DNA of 64,000 nt from an uncultured Verrucomicrobia subdivision 3 bacterium (GCA_937890005.1 CALBZA010000075.1:1-64000), one strand, 5' to 3'. Shown: positions 24,050 to 32,872, counted from the first letter of the stretch. The notes: a model not told the origin generated them from the letters alone. Made by a program: numbers and translations.

Positions 24050-25180
24050 ATGAAAACCAAAACTGACCCCAAGGATCGTTTCGTCATCATCATGGCCGGC
24101 GGACGCGGCGAGCGTTTCTGGCCTGTCAGCCGCGAAAAAACGCCCAAGCAACTGATCAAATTGCTCGGCAAAAAATCGTTCCTTCAACAGGCCGTCGAGC
24201 GCGTTCTGCCGGTCGTGCCGCTCAAAAACGTTTTCATCATCACCAACGCCGCCCAGGCGCCTGAGGTCCGCAAGCAGCTTCCAAAACTTCCGAAGGACAA
24301 CGTCATCGCCGAACCGATTGGGCGCGACACCTGCGCCGCCGTCACCTTGGGCGCCGCCATTGTTGGAGCACGTTCCACCACCGGCGTCATGGCGGTGTTG
24401 CCGGCCGATCACGTGATTCCCGAGGAAAAGAAATTTCAGCAGGTGTTGTCAGACGCCTTCGATCTCGCGAGCCGCGGCCAGGCGATTGTCACGATCGGCA
24501 TCAAGCCAACCGAGCCTGCGACGGGTTACGGTTACATCCGCGTTGGCGAACCGTTGCCTCCGCCTGCCGGTGTGAAGGCTTACAAGACGGTTTTCCATCG
24601 CGCGGAACAGTTCGTCGAGAAACCGAACTTCGAGAAGGCCACCGAATATCTGAACAGCGGCCAGTATCGCTGGAACGCCGGCATGTTCATCTGGAGCTTC
24701 GTCACCATCACCGAGGCGCTCCAGAAACATCAGCCGGAAATGTACGAAGCCTGCCAGCGCTGGTTTAAAGCCGCCGCCCAACCGGCCAAACTCACCAAAG
24801 TGCTTGCAAAGGAATATCCGGCGATCACCAAAATTTCGATCGACTTCGCGCTGATGGAAAAGGCGCACAACGTCGTCTGTGCGGACGGTTCATTCGATTG
24901 GGACGATCTCGGCGCATGGAACGCATTGGCGCGACACGTCAAATCGGACGCGGAAGGCAATTGCGCGGTCGCGGACTTCATCCATGTCGATGCCGCGCGA
25001 AACATCATCTTCGACGCCCGCACGAAAAACCGGACGCCGATCGCGGTCGTTGGCCTCCGTGATTCCATTCTCGTGCAAACCGATGATGCCGTCCTGCTCG
25101 CCCACAAGGGCCAGTCGCAAAAGATCAAGGAACTGGTGAAAAAGCTGGGCGAGAATCCCAGGCTGAAGAAACTGGTTTGA
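24050..25180 (+). CDS. manC: Mannose-1-phosphate guanylyltransferase
   Basis: The enzyme makes GDP-mannose from mannose-1-phosphate and GTP for cell-surface polysaccharides. The nucleotide-binding signature A-G-G-R-G-E-R-F-W-P-V-S-R-E-K-T-P-K-Q begins at residue 16. A-E-P-I-G-R-D-T-C-A-A-V near 84, L-P-A-D-H-V-I near 112, F-V-E-K-P-N-F and W-N-A-G-M-F-I-W near 205 follow. At 376 residues it lacks the phosphomannose-isomerase half of bifunctional ManC/AlgA. It stands alone between two repeat-bearing gaps, not in a sugar operon. Confidence 0.93.
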   Translation: MKTKTDPKDRFVIIMAGGRGERFWPVSREKTPKQLIKLLGKKSFLQQAVERVLPVVPLKNVFIITNAAQAPEVRKQLPKLPKDNVIAEPIGRDTCAAVTLGAAIVGARSTTGVMAVLPADHVIPEEKKFQQVLSDAFDLASRGQAIVTIGIKPTEPATGYGYIRVGEPLPPPAGVKAYKTVFHRAEQFVEKPNFEKATEYLNSGQYRWNAGMFIWSFVTITEALQKHQPEMYEACQRWFKAAAQPAKLTKVLAKEYPAITKISIDFALMEKAHNVVCADGSFDWDDLGAWNALARHVKSDAEGNCAVADFIHVDAARNIIFDARTKNRTPIAVVGLRDSILVQTDDAVLLAHKGQSQKIKELVKKLGENPRLKKLV

Positions 25181-25189
25181 ACGCTGATT

Positions 25190-25357
25190 AAACTTCAAGT
25201 TCCAAGCCTCAAACTCCAAAGAAATTCCAAGCTTCAAGAATCAACGGCGCCATTCTCATTGGTAATGCGACACCTGCCGCGTAATGCTGATTGGAAGTTG
25301 AGATTTGAAGCTTCTTTGGAACTTGGAATTTGATCCTTGGAGCTTGGAACTTCCCCC
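25190..25357. repeat. Inverted 'ttggaacttggaattt' repeat before rnhA
   Basis: The left part carries units such as ttccaagcctcaaactccaa and aattccaagcttcaag (25195-25235). The right part carries their complements (gaagcttctttggaacttgg, ttggagcttggaactt; 25305-25350). The middle (about 25240-25290) is unique. The element reaches to eight bases before the rnhA ATG and so supplies its leader; no ordinary ribosome site is visible apart from the tract 'ggagcttgg'. Confidence 0.65.
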
Positions 25358-25873
25358 ATGAAACACGTCACCATCCACACCGACGGCGGTTGTGAAGGAA
25401 ATCCCGGTCCGGGTGGATGGGCGGCGGTGCTTCGTTATGGCGACAAGTGCCGGGAGGTCAGTGGCGCGGAGATCGCCACGACGAACAACCGGATGGAACT
25501 GCGCGCGGCGATTGAAGCGCTTCGGGCGCTCAAGGAAGCCTGTGAAGTGACGCTGTTCACCGATTCAGAATATCTGCGCAACGGTATCACCGGCTGGATT
25601 CATGGCTGGCGTCGCAACGGATGGCGCACGAAGGACAGGAAGCCGGTCAAGAACAGCGATCTCTGGCAGGAGCTGGATCAGCTCGCCCGGCAACACGTCC
25701 TGAAATGGGAATGGCTCAAGGGCCACGCCGGACACAAGGACAACGAGCGTTGCGACGTGCTCGCCAGGCAGCAGATCAGCGAGCTGAGGAAAAAGCATTC
25801 CAAGGCTGAATTGAAGCAGGCACTGGAAGCGTTCAAGCAGGGCGAACAGCAGCTTTCCCCTTCCCTGCTCTGA
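25358..25873 (+). CDS. rnhA: Ribonuclease HI
   Basis: The enzyme cuts the RNA strand of RNA:DNA hybrids. The 171-residue protein has the catalytic set D9 (H-T-D-G-G), E47 (N-N-R-M-E-L), D69 (F-T-D-S-E-Y) and D133 (E-R-C-D-V-L-A), with the flexible-loop His in K-G-H-A-G-H near 123. The basic handle W-I-H-G-W-R-R-N-G-W is present. A Lys/Gln-rich tail of about 30 residues follows the core. I chose ATG 25358 because the longer frame starts from TTG inside the repeat element. Confidence 0.95.
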   Translation: MKHVTIHTDGGCEGNPGPGGWAAVLRYGDKCREVSGAEIATTNNRMELRAAIEALRALKEACEVTLFTDSEYLRNGITGWIHGWRRNGWRTKDRKPVKNSDLWQELDQLARQHVLKWEWLKGHAGHKDNERCDVLARQQISELRKKHSKAELKQALEAFKQGEQQLSPSLL

Positions 25874-25976
25874 TCCAACTTCAGTTCAGCGGAACTCCAA
25901 ATGGGCTTTTTGATCGGCTCCGTCTTTTGGGGTTACGCCCAGTTGCGAACTTTTGCCAACAGGCGAAATTGGTCGC

Positions 25977-26291
25977 ATGAAGTCACCTCGGGCAAAGGAT
26001 GCGTTCGAAAAAATTCGTCATGCTCTCCGGATGGACGAACTCTCGCCAGCGGTTCGAAAGGTGATCGTTGGAATTGTCGGAGGTTGCGTGCTCATGGCCG
26101 GATTCGCCCTCCTGTTTCTTCCGGGCCCGGCCTTTGTGGTCATCCCACTCGGACTGGCCATTCTCGCCACCGAGTTTGCATGGGCGAAACATTACCTCGA
26201 CAAGGCCAAAGGCTGGGTTGAGCGCAGCAAGGAAAAATACAAGCGCCGCCGGCAACAACGCCGCGGCACACGCGCGGCGGTTGCCAAATGA
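25977..26291 (+). CDS. PGPGW-type small membrane protein
   Basis: The 104-residue protein has two close membrane helices (about residues 28-70) around the motif F-L-P-G-P-A-F-V-V-I-P-L-G-L-A-I-L-A-T-E-F-A-W-A, the hallmark of the putative transmembrane PGPGW family. A long basic tail (S-K-E-K-Y-K-R-R-R-Q-Q-R-R) follows on the cytosolic side. The family function is not known. The stop codon lies directly against the end of the convergent pheT gene, without a single spare base. ATG 25977 is preferred over TTG 25953. Confidence 0.85.
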   Translation: MKSPRAKDAFEKIRHALRMDELSPAVRKVIVGIVGGCVLMAGFALLFLPGPAFVVIPLGLAILATEFAWAKHYLDKAKGWVERSKEKYKRRRQQRRGTRAAVAK

Positions 26292-28727
26292 TCACTCGCG
26301 CATCGTGGCCTGCAACACCTGCTTCAGCTGGGCCACGACTTTCTCATGCGCCGCATTCACTTCGGCCTCGGTCAGCGTCCGCTCGGCATTTCGATACGTG
26401 AACGCGTAAGCCATGCTCTTCTGCCCGGCCGGAACGTTCTTTCCGCGAAACACATCGAACAGCTCCACAGCCTCAAGATTCGCCGGTTTCGCCTGCTTCA
26501 CCGCCTGCAGCACGGCGTCGTGCGTGACCGATTCGGCAACGAGCATCGCAACGTCGCGGCGGCTTGACGGGAATGAAGGCAAAGACTTGAACGACTTTGC
26601 AGGATTCCGCTTCGAGATCAGCTGATCGAGGTTCAATTCCGCCAGAAACACCGCATCGCGCAGGTCGTATTGTTTCGCCAGCGGCGGCAACAGCTGACCC
26701 ATTTCGCCCAAAGGCAATTTGCCCAGCTGAATGGTCGCCGATTCCAGGAACAGACCGGTGCTTCCTTCGCGCTTCATGAACACCAGTCCGCGCATGCCGA
26801 ACTGCTCCAGAAACTCCTCCAGCAACCCTTTCAAATCGTAGATGTCGAACTTCGCATCACGATTGTCGCCGCTCCAGAACAGCGCATTGCGCTGGCCCGT
26901 AATGGCAATGGCCACGCGTCGTTCCTCCTTCGTGGCGCCATTGACGGACGAAAATACCCGACCCACTTCGAACAGAGCGATGTCGTAATTCTTCCGGCTG
27001 ACATTGTGCCGAAGCGAATGAATCAAGCCGGTCAGCAACGTCGGCCGCAGCACGTCCATGTCTGAACTCAGTGGATTCGAAAGCGGCACGAGTTCTTCGC
27101 CCGATTTCAAATTTCGGATTTCGGATTTCGGAATGAGCGTCTGGCCCTGGGCTTCGTTCAATCCGAGTCCCGCCAGAATTCGACGCGCCTCGGCAAGCTG
27201 ATCGTGAAGGGCGTCGTAGGGATGTGATCCAATCGCGCCGCGCGGTGGAGTGGACGGAATTTTATCGACGCCATGCAGGCGTGCGACTTCTTCAATCAAA
27301 TCCACCTCGCGCTTCAAATCGACGCGGAAACTTGGAATTTCGAACACACCGGAAGCTGCAGCCTTGAGTCCCAGCGCGGTGAGATGTTTTGTTTGTTCTT
27401 CCGGAGAAAGATTGGTCCCGAGCAGTTCGTTTGTTTTTTCGAACCGCAGTGAAATCTGCTTCGGCTCGGCCGGCTTCGGATAAACATCGACAACTCCGTC
27501 AGCCAGTTCGCCTCCGGCTGTTTCAAGAATCAACTGCGCCGCGCGCTGACCAGCCCAGTCGGCAATGCCGATGTCCGCGCCGCGCTCGAACCGGTAGCTG
27601 GATTCGCTTCGAAGCCCGAGTTGCTTGCTGGTGCGTCGGATATTCGTCGGATTGAAGCAAGCGCTTTCGATCAGCACATCGACGGTCTGATCGTTGATCT
27701 CTGTGTTCTGGCCGCCCATGATGCCGGCCAGAGCAATTCCTTTCTGCTCGTCAGCGATCAACAGCATCTCGCGGGTCAGTGTTCGTTCCTGTCCATCGAG
27801 CGTTTTAAATTTCTCGCCGTCCGCCGCGCGGCGCACAACGATGGTTGGCTTGCCGTCCGCGCCTTTGGCGATCAGGTGATAATCGAACGCATGCAGCGGC
27901 TGCCCAATTTCCAGCATCACGAAGTTCGTCACGTCCACCACGTTGCTGATGCTGCGAATGCCGACTTTCTCCAGTGTACTCTTCAACCAGTTTGGACTCG
28001 GACCGACCTTCACGCCCTTGATCACGCGGGCCGTGTAACGCGGGCAAAGTTCAGCATCCTCAATACGAACTGACACAAGGTCGGCGGCTTTGAGTTTTGA
28101 GGTTTGAGCTTTGAGTTCGGGGATATTGAGAGGATTTCCGGTAAGCGCAGAGATTTCACGGGCGATGCCAATCACGCTGTTCCAGTCGGGCCGGTTCGGC
28201 GTCGTCTCAAGGTCGTAAACCACATCACCGCCGCTGCGCCCCAAATACTCGGCAAACGACTGGCCGACCTTTGCGTCTTCGCGCAGAATCAGCAATCCGT
28301 CCTCCTTTTTGTGTCCGATTGCTTCCGGATCAATGGCCAGCTCTTCGTGCGAACACATCATGCCGTGCGATTCCACGCCACGGATTTTTCCAACCTTGAT
28401 GGTGAAGGGTTCCTTGTCACCGGGCTTCATGGGCAGCGAGGCGCCGGGGAGAATCAATGGAACCTTGTCGCCGGCTTTGAAATTCTGCGCGCCACAGACA
28501 ATCTGCCGCTCGCCTTTGCCATCATTGACACGGCAGAGCGAAAGTTTGTCGGCGTTGGGATGCTTGTCGCGCGTGATGACCTGGGCAACGACGATGCCTT
28601 CGAACTCGCCGGCGACCTTCTGAACGCCTTCGACTTCGAGACCAAGCATCGTGAGCCGCTCGGAGAGTTCCTCCGGCGACCAGTTGAAATCGACGTATTG
28701 CTTAAGCCAGTTGAGCGTGACTTTCAT
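26292..28727 (-). CDS. pheT: Phenylalanyl-tRNA synthetase beta subunit
   Basis: The 811-residue beta subunit charges tRNA-Phe together with PheS. It has the N-terminal tRNA-binding fold (V-V-A-Q-V-I-T-R-D-K-H-P-N-A-D-K-L-S-L-C-R-V), the B3/B4 editing region (about 210-390, L-H-A-F-D-Y, G-I-M-G-G), the B5 domain, the core with N-P-L-S-S-D-M-D-V-L-R-P-T-L, and the C-terminal FDX-ACB domain (S-F-P-S-S-R-R-D-V-A-M-L-V). The ATG at 28727 gives the standard start M-K-V-T-L-N-W-L-K-Q-Y-V. Two short stretches coded by intergenic-type repeats sit in frame (see 27102 and 28087). pheS is not next to it. Confidence 0.96.
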   Translation of the reverse strand: MKVTLNWLKQYVDFNWSPEELSERLTMLGLEVEGVQKVAGEFEGIVVAQVITRDKHPNADKLSLCRVNDGKGERQIVCGAQNFKAGDKVPLILPGASLPMKPGDKEPFTIKVGKIRGVESHGMMCSHEELAIDPEAIGHKKEDGLLILREDAKVGQSFAEYLGRSGGDVVYDLETTPNRPDWNSVIGIAREISALTGNPLNIPELKAQTSKLKAADLVSVRIEDAELCPRYTARVIKGVKVGPSPNWLKSTLEKVGIRSISNVVDVTNFVMLEIGQPLHAFDYHLIAKGADGKPTIVVRRAADGEKFKTLDGQERTLTREMLLIADEQKGIALAGIMGGQNTEINDQTVDVLIESACFNPTNIRRTSKQLGLRSESSYRFERGADIGIADWAGQRAAQLILETAGGELADGVVDVYPKPAEPKQISLRFEKTNELLGTNLSPEEQTKHLTALGLKAAASGVFEIPSFRVDLKREVDLIEEVARLHGVDKIPSTPPRGAIGSHPYDALHDQLAEARRILAGLGLNEAQGQTLIPKSEIRNLKSGEELVPLSNPLSSDMDVLRPTLLTGLIHSLRHNVSRKNYDIALFEVGRVFSSVNGATKEERRVAIAITGQRNALFWSGDNRDAKFDIYDLKGLLEEFLEQFGMRGLVFMKREGSTGLFLESATIQLGKLPLGEMGQLLPPLAKQYDLRDAVFLAELNLDQLISKRNPAKSFKSLPSFPSSRRDVAMLVAESVTHDAVLQAVKQAKPANLEAVELFDVFRGKNVPAGQKSMAYAFTYRNAERTLTEAEVNAAHEKVVAQLKQVLQATMRE
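27102..27133 (-). repeat. In-frame 'gaaatccgaaatccg' repeat within pheT
   Basis: On the minus strand the DNA reads as tandem 8-base units (ccgaaatc) and codes for I-P-K-S-E-I-R-N-L-K-S-G, directly before the conserved N-P-L-S motif region. The composition is that of an intergenic simple repeat and not of a conserved protein stretch. Confidence 0.6.
28087..28117 (-). repeat. In-frame 'ctcaaagctcaaac' repeat within pheT
   Basis: On the minus strand the units aactcaaagc, tcaaacctc and aaaactcaaag code for L-K-A-Q-T-S-K-L-K-A between the N-terminal part and the B3 region. The same simple pattern in the other orientation (gttttgagttctgag) occurs between genes at 37186-37217. Confidence 0.6.
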
Positions 28728-28856
28728 CGGAGCCGGGACGGTAAACGTCAGGCAATGGCCAGTCAACACGATGCTCCGGGCGCATTGAGCAATCCCCCTC
28801 TTTCGTCATCGTTCTCGAATCAATCCGAGGAAGAGACGATTACAGGGAGATGGGCG

Positions 28857-29462
28857 TCATTCCTCCGAACAACCTTCCGCTTCGGCAGCAGCAATAAATG
28901 TTCGGAGCAGTTTGATCCTTGGCTGCGCCAGCAGGCGTGAGGTTCCGAGCAACAGCTGGCCGGGAAGCGAATCCGCGTTTCGTCGCAGCACAGCGAGCGC
29001 GTCAGGAAAACGCTGAAATCGTGTGTCGCGGCCGATCTTGCTCACGGTTCTCAAAATCGCTGTGGCACCCAGCTGCTCCAGAATGTCGGCGTCGCGAACG
29101 ATCGTTCCTTCAATCGTGGTCGGTGTCGCCGATGGCTGATGTGTTCGAATGACTTCAACGACCGCCGGAATCTTCTCTTCCGGAAATCCAAGTCGTTTCA
29201 AAATGGAGGGCGTCTCTCGCATCGCATAAGCGACACAATCCCAAGCCGCCAGCGCCGCCAGATCTTCAGGACGATGACCGACAAAGACACCGAGGTCATG
29301 CATCCATACCGCCGCGAAGACCACGTCGTCGTCGTACGCTTCATCGGCGCCGATCATCTTTGTGAGTTCATAAAGGCGGGCCTGATGACTGAACTTGTCC
29401 ACCGGCTTTGCCTGCTCGCGGATGAATTCGATCAGCGCAGTTCGAAACTCATTTGGTTTCAT
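28857..29462 (-). CDS. HD-domain phosphohydrolase-like protein
   Basis: The 201-residue protein has the HD metal site: H26 (F-S-H-Q-A-R-L-Y), H55-D56 (W-M-H-D-L-G-V-F), a further His in R-T-H-Q-P-S, and a late Asp in V-R-D-A-D-I-L-E-Q-L-G-A. This pattern is that of small HD hydrolases related to YedJ, acting on nucleotides or phosphate esters; the substrate cannot be named. The ATG at 29460-29462 is preferred, as the longer frame adds a basic stretch that runs into the divergent promoter region. It lies 129 bases upstream of pheT on the same strand. Confidence 0.85.
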   Translation of the reverse strand: MKPNEFRTALIEFIREQAKPVDKFSHQARLYELTKMIGADEAYDDDVVFAAVWMHDLGVFVGHRPEDLAALAAWDCVAYAMRETPSILKRLGFPEEKIPAVVEVIRTHQPSATPTTIEGTIVRDADILEQLGATAILRTVSKIGRDTRFQRFPDALAVLRRNADSLPGQLLLGTSRLLAQPRIKLLRTFIAAAEAEGCSEE

Positions 29463-29642
29463 GGAACGACGCGAGTGATAACGGATCAGGTTGCGTTTGG
29501 CGACGGAAGTTTTGAAATGGAAGAGGCCGCTGAGGAACGCGCGCGCTCTGACGCGAAGCCGGGCGACTCTATTCACAAATAAAAATGCGAAAAAAACTTC
29601 GATCTCTGAAGGGTCTCGCCACGCGCCCGTCTGATTTTACGT

Positions 29643-29969
29643 ATGAAAAAGTTACTCTTAATAGCCGCAGTTCTCGCAGGAGCGGTGACAGCGTCGCAAG
29701 CTGGAGTCGATGTCCGCATCGGCATCGGAATTCCCGCGCCGCCTCCAATTGTCATCAGCCGGGCTCCGGCTTATTACCATCCTCCCGTCGTGGTGGCGCC
29801 CAGTCTTCCACCCCGGCCCTGGACACCCGTGGTTGTCGTGCCGCCGGCACATCATCACCATCATCATCACGGTTATGCGCCTGCACACAGGCCGGGCTAT
29901 CGGGTGAAGGCAAATTACTCGAACAACGGACGTCACGAGCGCTACACCTATCGCGAACGCTGGCACTGA
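29643..29969 (+). CDS. Small secreted Pro/His-rich protein, unknown
   Basis: The 108-residue protein has a signal peptide (K-K-L-L-L-I-A-A-V-L-A-G-A-V-T-A-S-Q-A). The mature part is rich in Pro, Val, Tyr and Arg, with a run of seven His near residue 70 and an R-H-E-R-Y-T-Y-R-E-R end. Similar signal-plus-low-complexity proteins are common in Verrucomicrobia without known function. The His run may bind metal. A terminator follows about 30 bases after the stop. Confidence 0.7.
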   Translation: MKKLLLIAAVLAGAVTASQAGVDVRIGIGIPAPPPIVISRAPAYYHPPVVVAPSLPPRPWTPVVVVPPAHHHHHHHGYAPAHRPGYRVKANYSNNGRHERYTYRERWH

Positions 29970-29997
29970 TTCCAAACTTTCAACCACCGAACCAGCG

Positions 29998-30032
29998 AGG
30001 CCGGGGCTCAAGGGCTCCGGCCTTTTTCTTTA
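29998..30032 (+). terminator. Intrinsic terminator after the His-rich protein gene
   Basis: Stem aggccgg (29998-30004) with ccggcct (30017-30023), extendable through the inner 'ggct/ggct' part, is followed by tttttcttt. It separates the plus-strand gene from the convergent PPOX gene. Confidence 0.85.
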
Positions 30033-30039
30033 AGTCCGG

Positions 30040-30543
30040 TCACTCAGAAAAGTTGACCGTGCCGTGCTGTTCGCCTTCACGAACGTGCGGTTGCGTTCCT
30101 CGAACATATGCCCGGGCCGCTTCGAACAGGTAGCGGACGCTCTGGAACCCGGATGTTTCCCAGTATTCCGCAAACACAGCCTGCGCGCGGATCAGCACCA
30201 GTTCCGGATCATTGACGCCGCCGGGGAACCAGGTCTGATACGACTCCTTCCAAAACTCCGCCGCTTTGTTGCGATCGAAGATCAGCTTCGCCGCCGCGTT
30301 CAGTGTGAGGTAACGGCTCATTTCGTCCTGGCAAACGATCAGCACGCGTTCGTCGTTTTCAATTTCCTTCGCCTTTGCGCTGCTTCTGCCGGTGAAGAAC
30401 CAGATATCGCAATTCGGTTCCACATGCGCGATCACCATCGGTCTTCCGTGAAACGGCGTTTCATTGCCGTGTGTATGAGTTACGAGCAACGCTGTCTCAA
30501 ATTCGCTCAGCAGCTTCCGGATTTTGTCAACCTGATCATTCAT
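30040..30543 (-). CDS. Pyridoxamine 5'-phosphate oxidase-fold (general-stress type) protein
   Basis: The 167-residue protein shows the split-barrel flavin-binding fold of general stress protein 26: I-R-K-L-L-S-E-F-E-T-A-L-L-V-T at the start, F-H-G-R-P-M-V, I-W-F-F-T-G-R-S-S-A-K-A-K-E-I, V-L-I-V-C-Q-D, and W-F-P-G-G-V-N-D-P-E-L-V-L-I-R near 120. Such proteins bind FMN, FAD or F420; the substrate is not known. The start at 30543 is supported by GGAGG at 30550-30554 (minus strand), six bases before the ATG. Confidence 0.88.
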   Translation of the reverse strand: MNDQVDKIRKLLSEFETALLVTHTHGNETPFHGRPMVIAHVEPNCDIWFFTGRSSAKAKEIENDERVLIVCQDEMSRYLTLNAAAKLIFDRNKAAEFWKESYQTWFPGGVNDPELVLIRAQAVFAEYWETSGFQSVRYLFEAARAYVRGTQPHVREGEQHGTVNFSE

Positions 30544-30622
30544 AAAATTCCTCCGACTGGTTTTCTCACCGTCCAACACAGCTTTCACAGGGTCAATTGG
30601 GGTCCCTTCTCCTCGGTAGAAA

Positions 30623-30642
30623 AGATTTCTTGTGAGAAATCT
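30623..30642. promoter_or_regulatory. Palindrome AGATTTCT-TGTG-AGAAATCT in a divergent promoter region
   Basis: Perfect 8-base arms around TGTG lie in the 209-base space between the PPOX gene (minus) and the metzincin gene (plus), 80 bases from one start and 110 from the other. Position and symmetry suit an operator for a dimeric repressor; no regulator gene is next to it. Confidence 0.4.
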
Positions 30643-30752
30643 GAAACTGCCGATGGAAAGATCACGGTCCTGTGGTAGGCTGTCTGGCTTTTTAAATGGC
30701 TGGAACAAAGGAACCCGATCGCCGGGCCAGCTCACAGGATCAGCTTAGCACC

Positions 30753-32864
30753 ATGAAGTGTCGGTTTGTCGGTTTTCGTCATTTTTTCACCAGTGCAGTT
30801 TCGGTCGCGGTTCTTTCCGCGCTTAACGCATTCGCTCAACCTCAACAGGCGTCGCCGCCCAGCGGTCCCCGCCAGTTCCATCGAGGCTCGATCAACCGTG
30901 TCGAAGATGTCCCCGCGGGACGCTTTCGAAACCAGCTCGACCGTCTTCGTCCCCAGGCAAAGTATCGCGCCGCCGCCTGGCTTCATAATTTCCATTTCAC
31001 AGAACTCGATCTCGCGACACTGCACACCGACCCGGACGGAGCCATTTACTACGTCGATGCCTTCACATTGCCCGCCTCTGCGGAAGCTGCGAATTCAGAA
31101 CCGGTCACAGCCGCGGCGACCGTGCCGGTCACGCCTTTTCCTTCCGGCCTGATCTTTCACAGCAAGCCGGGCGCGCCCAACACGATCTATCTCAACTTCG
31201 TTGGAATGACGGTCACTGGCACCGCGTGGAACTCCTCTGAAAAACGAACCTCTTTTCAGGCAGTCGCCTTCAGCATGGACGCGGACTTCACCACCTTCAG
31301 CGATGCGGAACAAACCGCGATCCGGCGCATCTGGCAGCGCGTTGCCGAGGATTACGCGCCGTTCGACGTGGACGTCACCACCGAAAAACCGGCGGTGTTC
31401 ACCGAGCGAACCGCGATGGCGCTCATCACTCGAAGCACCGATGCGACCGGCGCGAAAAATCCTTCATCAACCGGCGGCGGTGTTGCCTACATCAACGTGT
31501 TCGGCGGATCGAACTTCGGCTATTACCGCCCGGCTTGGATTTACTACGACAATCTGGCAAACACGGAATCTTACATCGCGGAAGCGGCGACGCATGAGAT
31601 CGGACACAACATGGGCTTGAGCCATGACGGAACCACGGGCGGCGGCGGCGAATATTATGGAGGCCATGGAAGTGGTGAAACGTCCTGGGGGCCGATCATG
31701 GGAACCGGTTACAACCGCAACGTCAGCCAATGGTCGCGCGGCGAATATTACCTCGCGAACAACACACAGGATGACCTGGCTTTGATCGCAGCGAAGCTGA
31801 CCTACATCAGCGACGACCATGGGGATTCGTCAGACAACGCCACGGCGCTTACGTTTTCAGGCGGAACCAACATCGTTTCGACCACGCCGGAAACCGATCC
31901 GACGAATTCCAATCCAGCCAACAAGGGCGTCATCGAGCGCAACACAGACGTCGATGTCTTTTCGTTCGACACTGGTGAAGGGACCGTTCGCCTGACAGTA
32001 AAACCATGGGTGGTCGCGTCGGGAACACGCGGAGGAAATCTGGATGTTGCGCTTGAACTGCGCGACGCCAGCAACAACGTGATCGCCACAAACAATCCTT
32101 CCACCCAGACCGGTGCGCAGATTCAAACCGCCGTTCCGAGCGGAACGTATTATCTTTTCGTCAGAAATTCCGCCGCGGGAAATCCGCTCAGTTCAACGCC
32201 GACCGGCTACACTTCGTACGGCAGCATCGGACAATATTTCATCAGCGGATTCATCGTCGCGCCGCAATCGGTTCAACCACTCGTTCAGCTGACCGTCACC
32301 GCCAACAATCCTGAATGGGGATCCGTGTCGCCGTCCGGCGGAACGTATGAGCTGGGAACACAGGTTCAGGTGACTGCAACACCGGCGAGCTATTATCAGT
32401 TTGCGCACTGGACGAACGGAGCCTCGGGCGAAAACGCAACGACGACCGTTCTGCTCAGTTCGAACACGACGGTTCAGGCCATTTTCCAGGAAACGCTGAC
32501 CACAAATTCGCCAACACCGCTCTGGTGGCTTGCGGCGAATGGTTTTGGAAGCAACCCGGAATCAGCGGTCAATCAGCGCGGCGCGAACGGAATGTTTGTC
32601 TGGCAATCGTATGTCGCGGGCCTCGATCCGAACAATCCGTCCGATCAGCTGAAGCTCGCGCTCCATCACGGGACAACTGGCGATGTGCTGAGCTGGAATA
32701 CCGTTGCGGGACGTGTTTATTCGATTCGCGCGGGCAGCGACATTGCCGGCGAAATGACACCGTTGCCCGGTGCAGAGGATTTGCCTGCGACAACGCAGTC
32801 GTTCACGAATTCATCGTCAACCCCAGGCACGCGATTCTACCGGCTGGAAGTAAAGAAGCTGTAG
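30753..32864 (+). CDS. Secreted metzincin-type zinc protease with PPC and InlB-B-repeat domains
   Basis: The 703-residue exported protein has a signal peptide (about residues 1-29, ending N-A-F-A-Q). The zinc site is H281-E-I-G-H285-N-M-G-L-S-H291, the extended HExxHxxGxxH of metzincins. The preceding domain contains Y-L-N-F-V-G-M. About 380-490 is a bacterial pre-peptidase C-terminal (PPC) domain (D-V-D-V-F-S-F-D-T-G ... Y-Y-L-F-V-R). About 510-585 is a divergent InlB B-repeat (W-G-S-V-S-P-S-G-G-T-Y). The end carries the C-terminal module shared with other exported proteins. ATG 30753 is preferred to the longer frame, which lacks a signal. Confidence 0.9.
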   Translation: MKCRFVGFRHFFTSAVSVAVLSALNAFAQPQQASPPSGPRQFHRGSINRVEDVPAGRFRNQLDRLRPQAKYRAAAWLHNFHFTELDLATLHTDPDGAIYYVDAFTLPASAEAANSEPVTAAATVPVTPFPSGLIFHSKPGAPNTIYLNFVGMTVTGTAWNSSEKRTSFQAVAFSMDADFTTFSDAEQTAIRRIWQRVAEDYAPFDVDVTTEKPAVFTERTAMALITRSTDATGAKNPSSTGGGVAYINVFGGSNFGYYRPAWIYYDNLANTESYIAEAATHEIGHNMGLSHDGTTGGGGEYYGGHGSGETSWGPIMGTGYNRNVSQWSRGEYYLANNTQDDLALIAAKLTYISDDHGDSSDNATALTFSGGTNIVSTTPETDPTNSNPANKGVIERNTDVDVFSFDTGEGTVRLTVKPWVVASGTRGGNLDVALELRDASNNVIATNNPSTQTGAQIQTAVPSGTYYLFVRNSAAGNPLSSTPTGYTSYGSIGQYFISGFIVAPQSVQPLVQLTVTANNPEWGSVSPSGGTYELGTQVQVTATPASYYQFAHWTNGASGENATTTVLLSSNTTVQAIFQETLTTNSPTPLWWLAANGFGSNPESAVNQRGANGMFVWQSYVAGLDPNNPSDQLKLALHHGTTGDVLSWNTVAGRVYSIRAGSDIAGEMTPLPGAEDLPATTQSFTNSSSTPGTRFYRLEVKKL

Positions 32865-32872
32865 CGCTCGCG

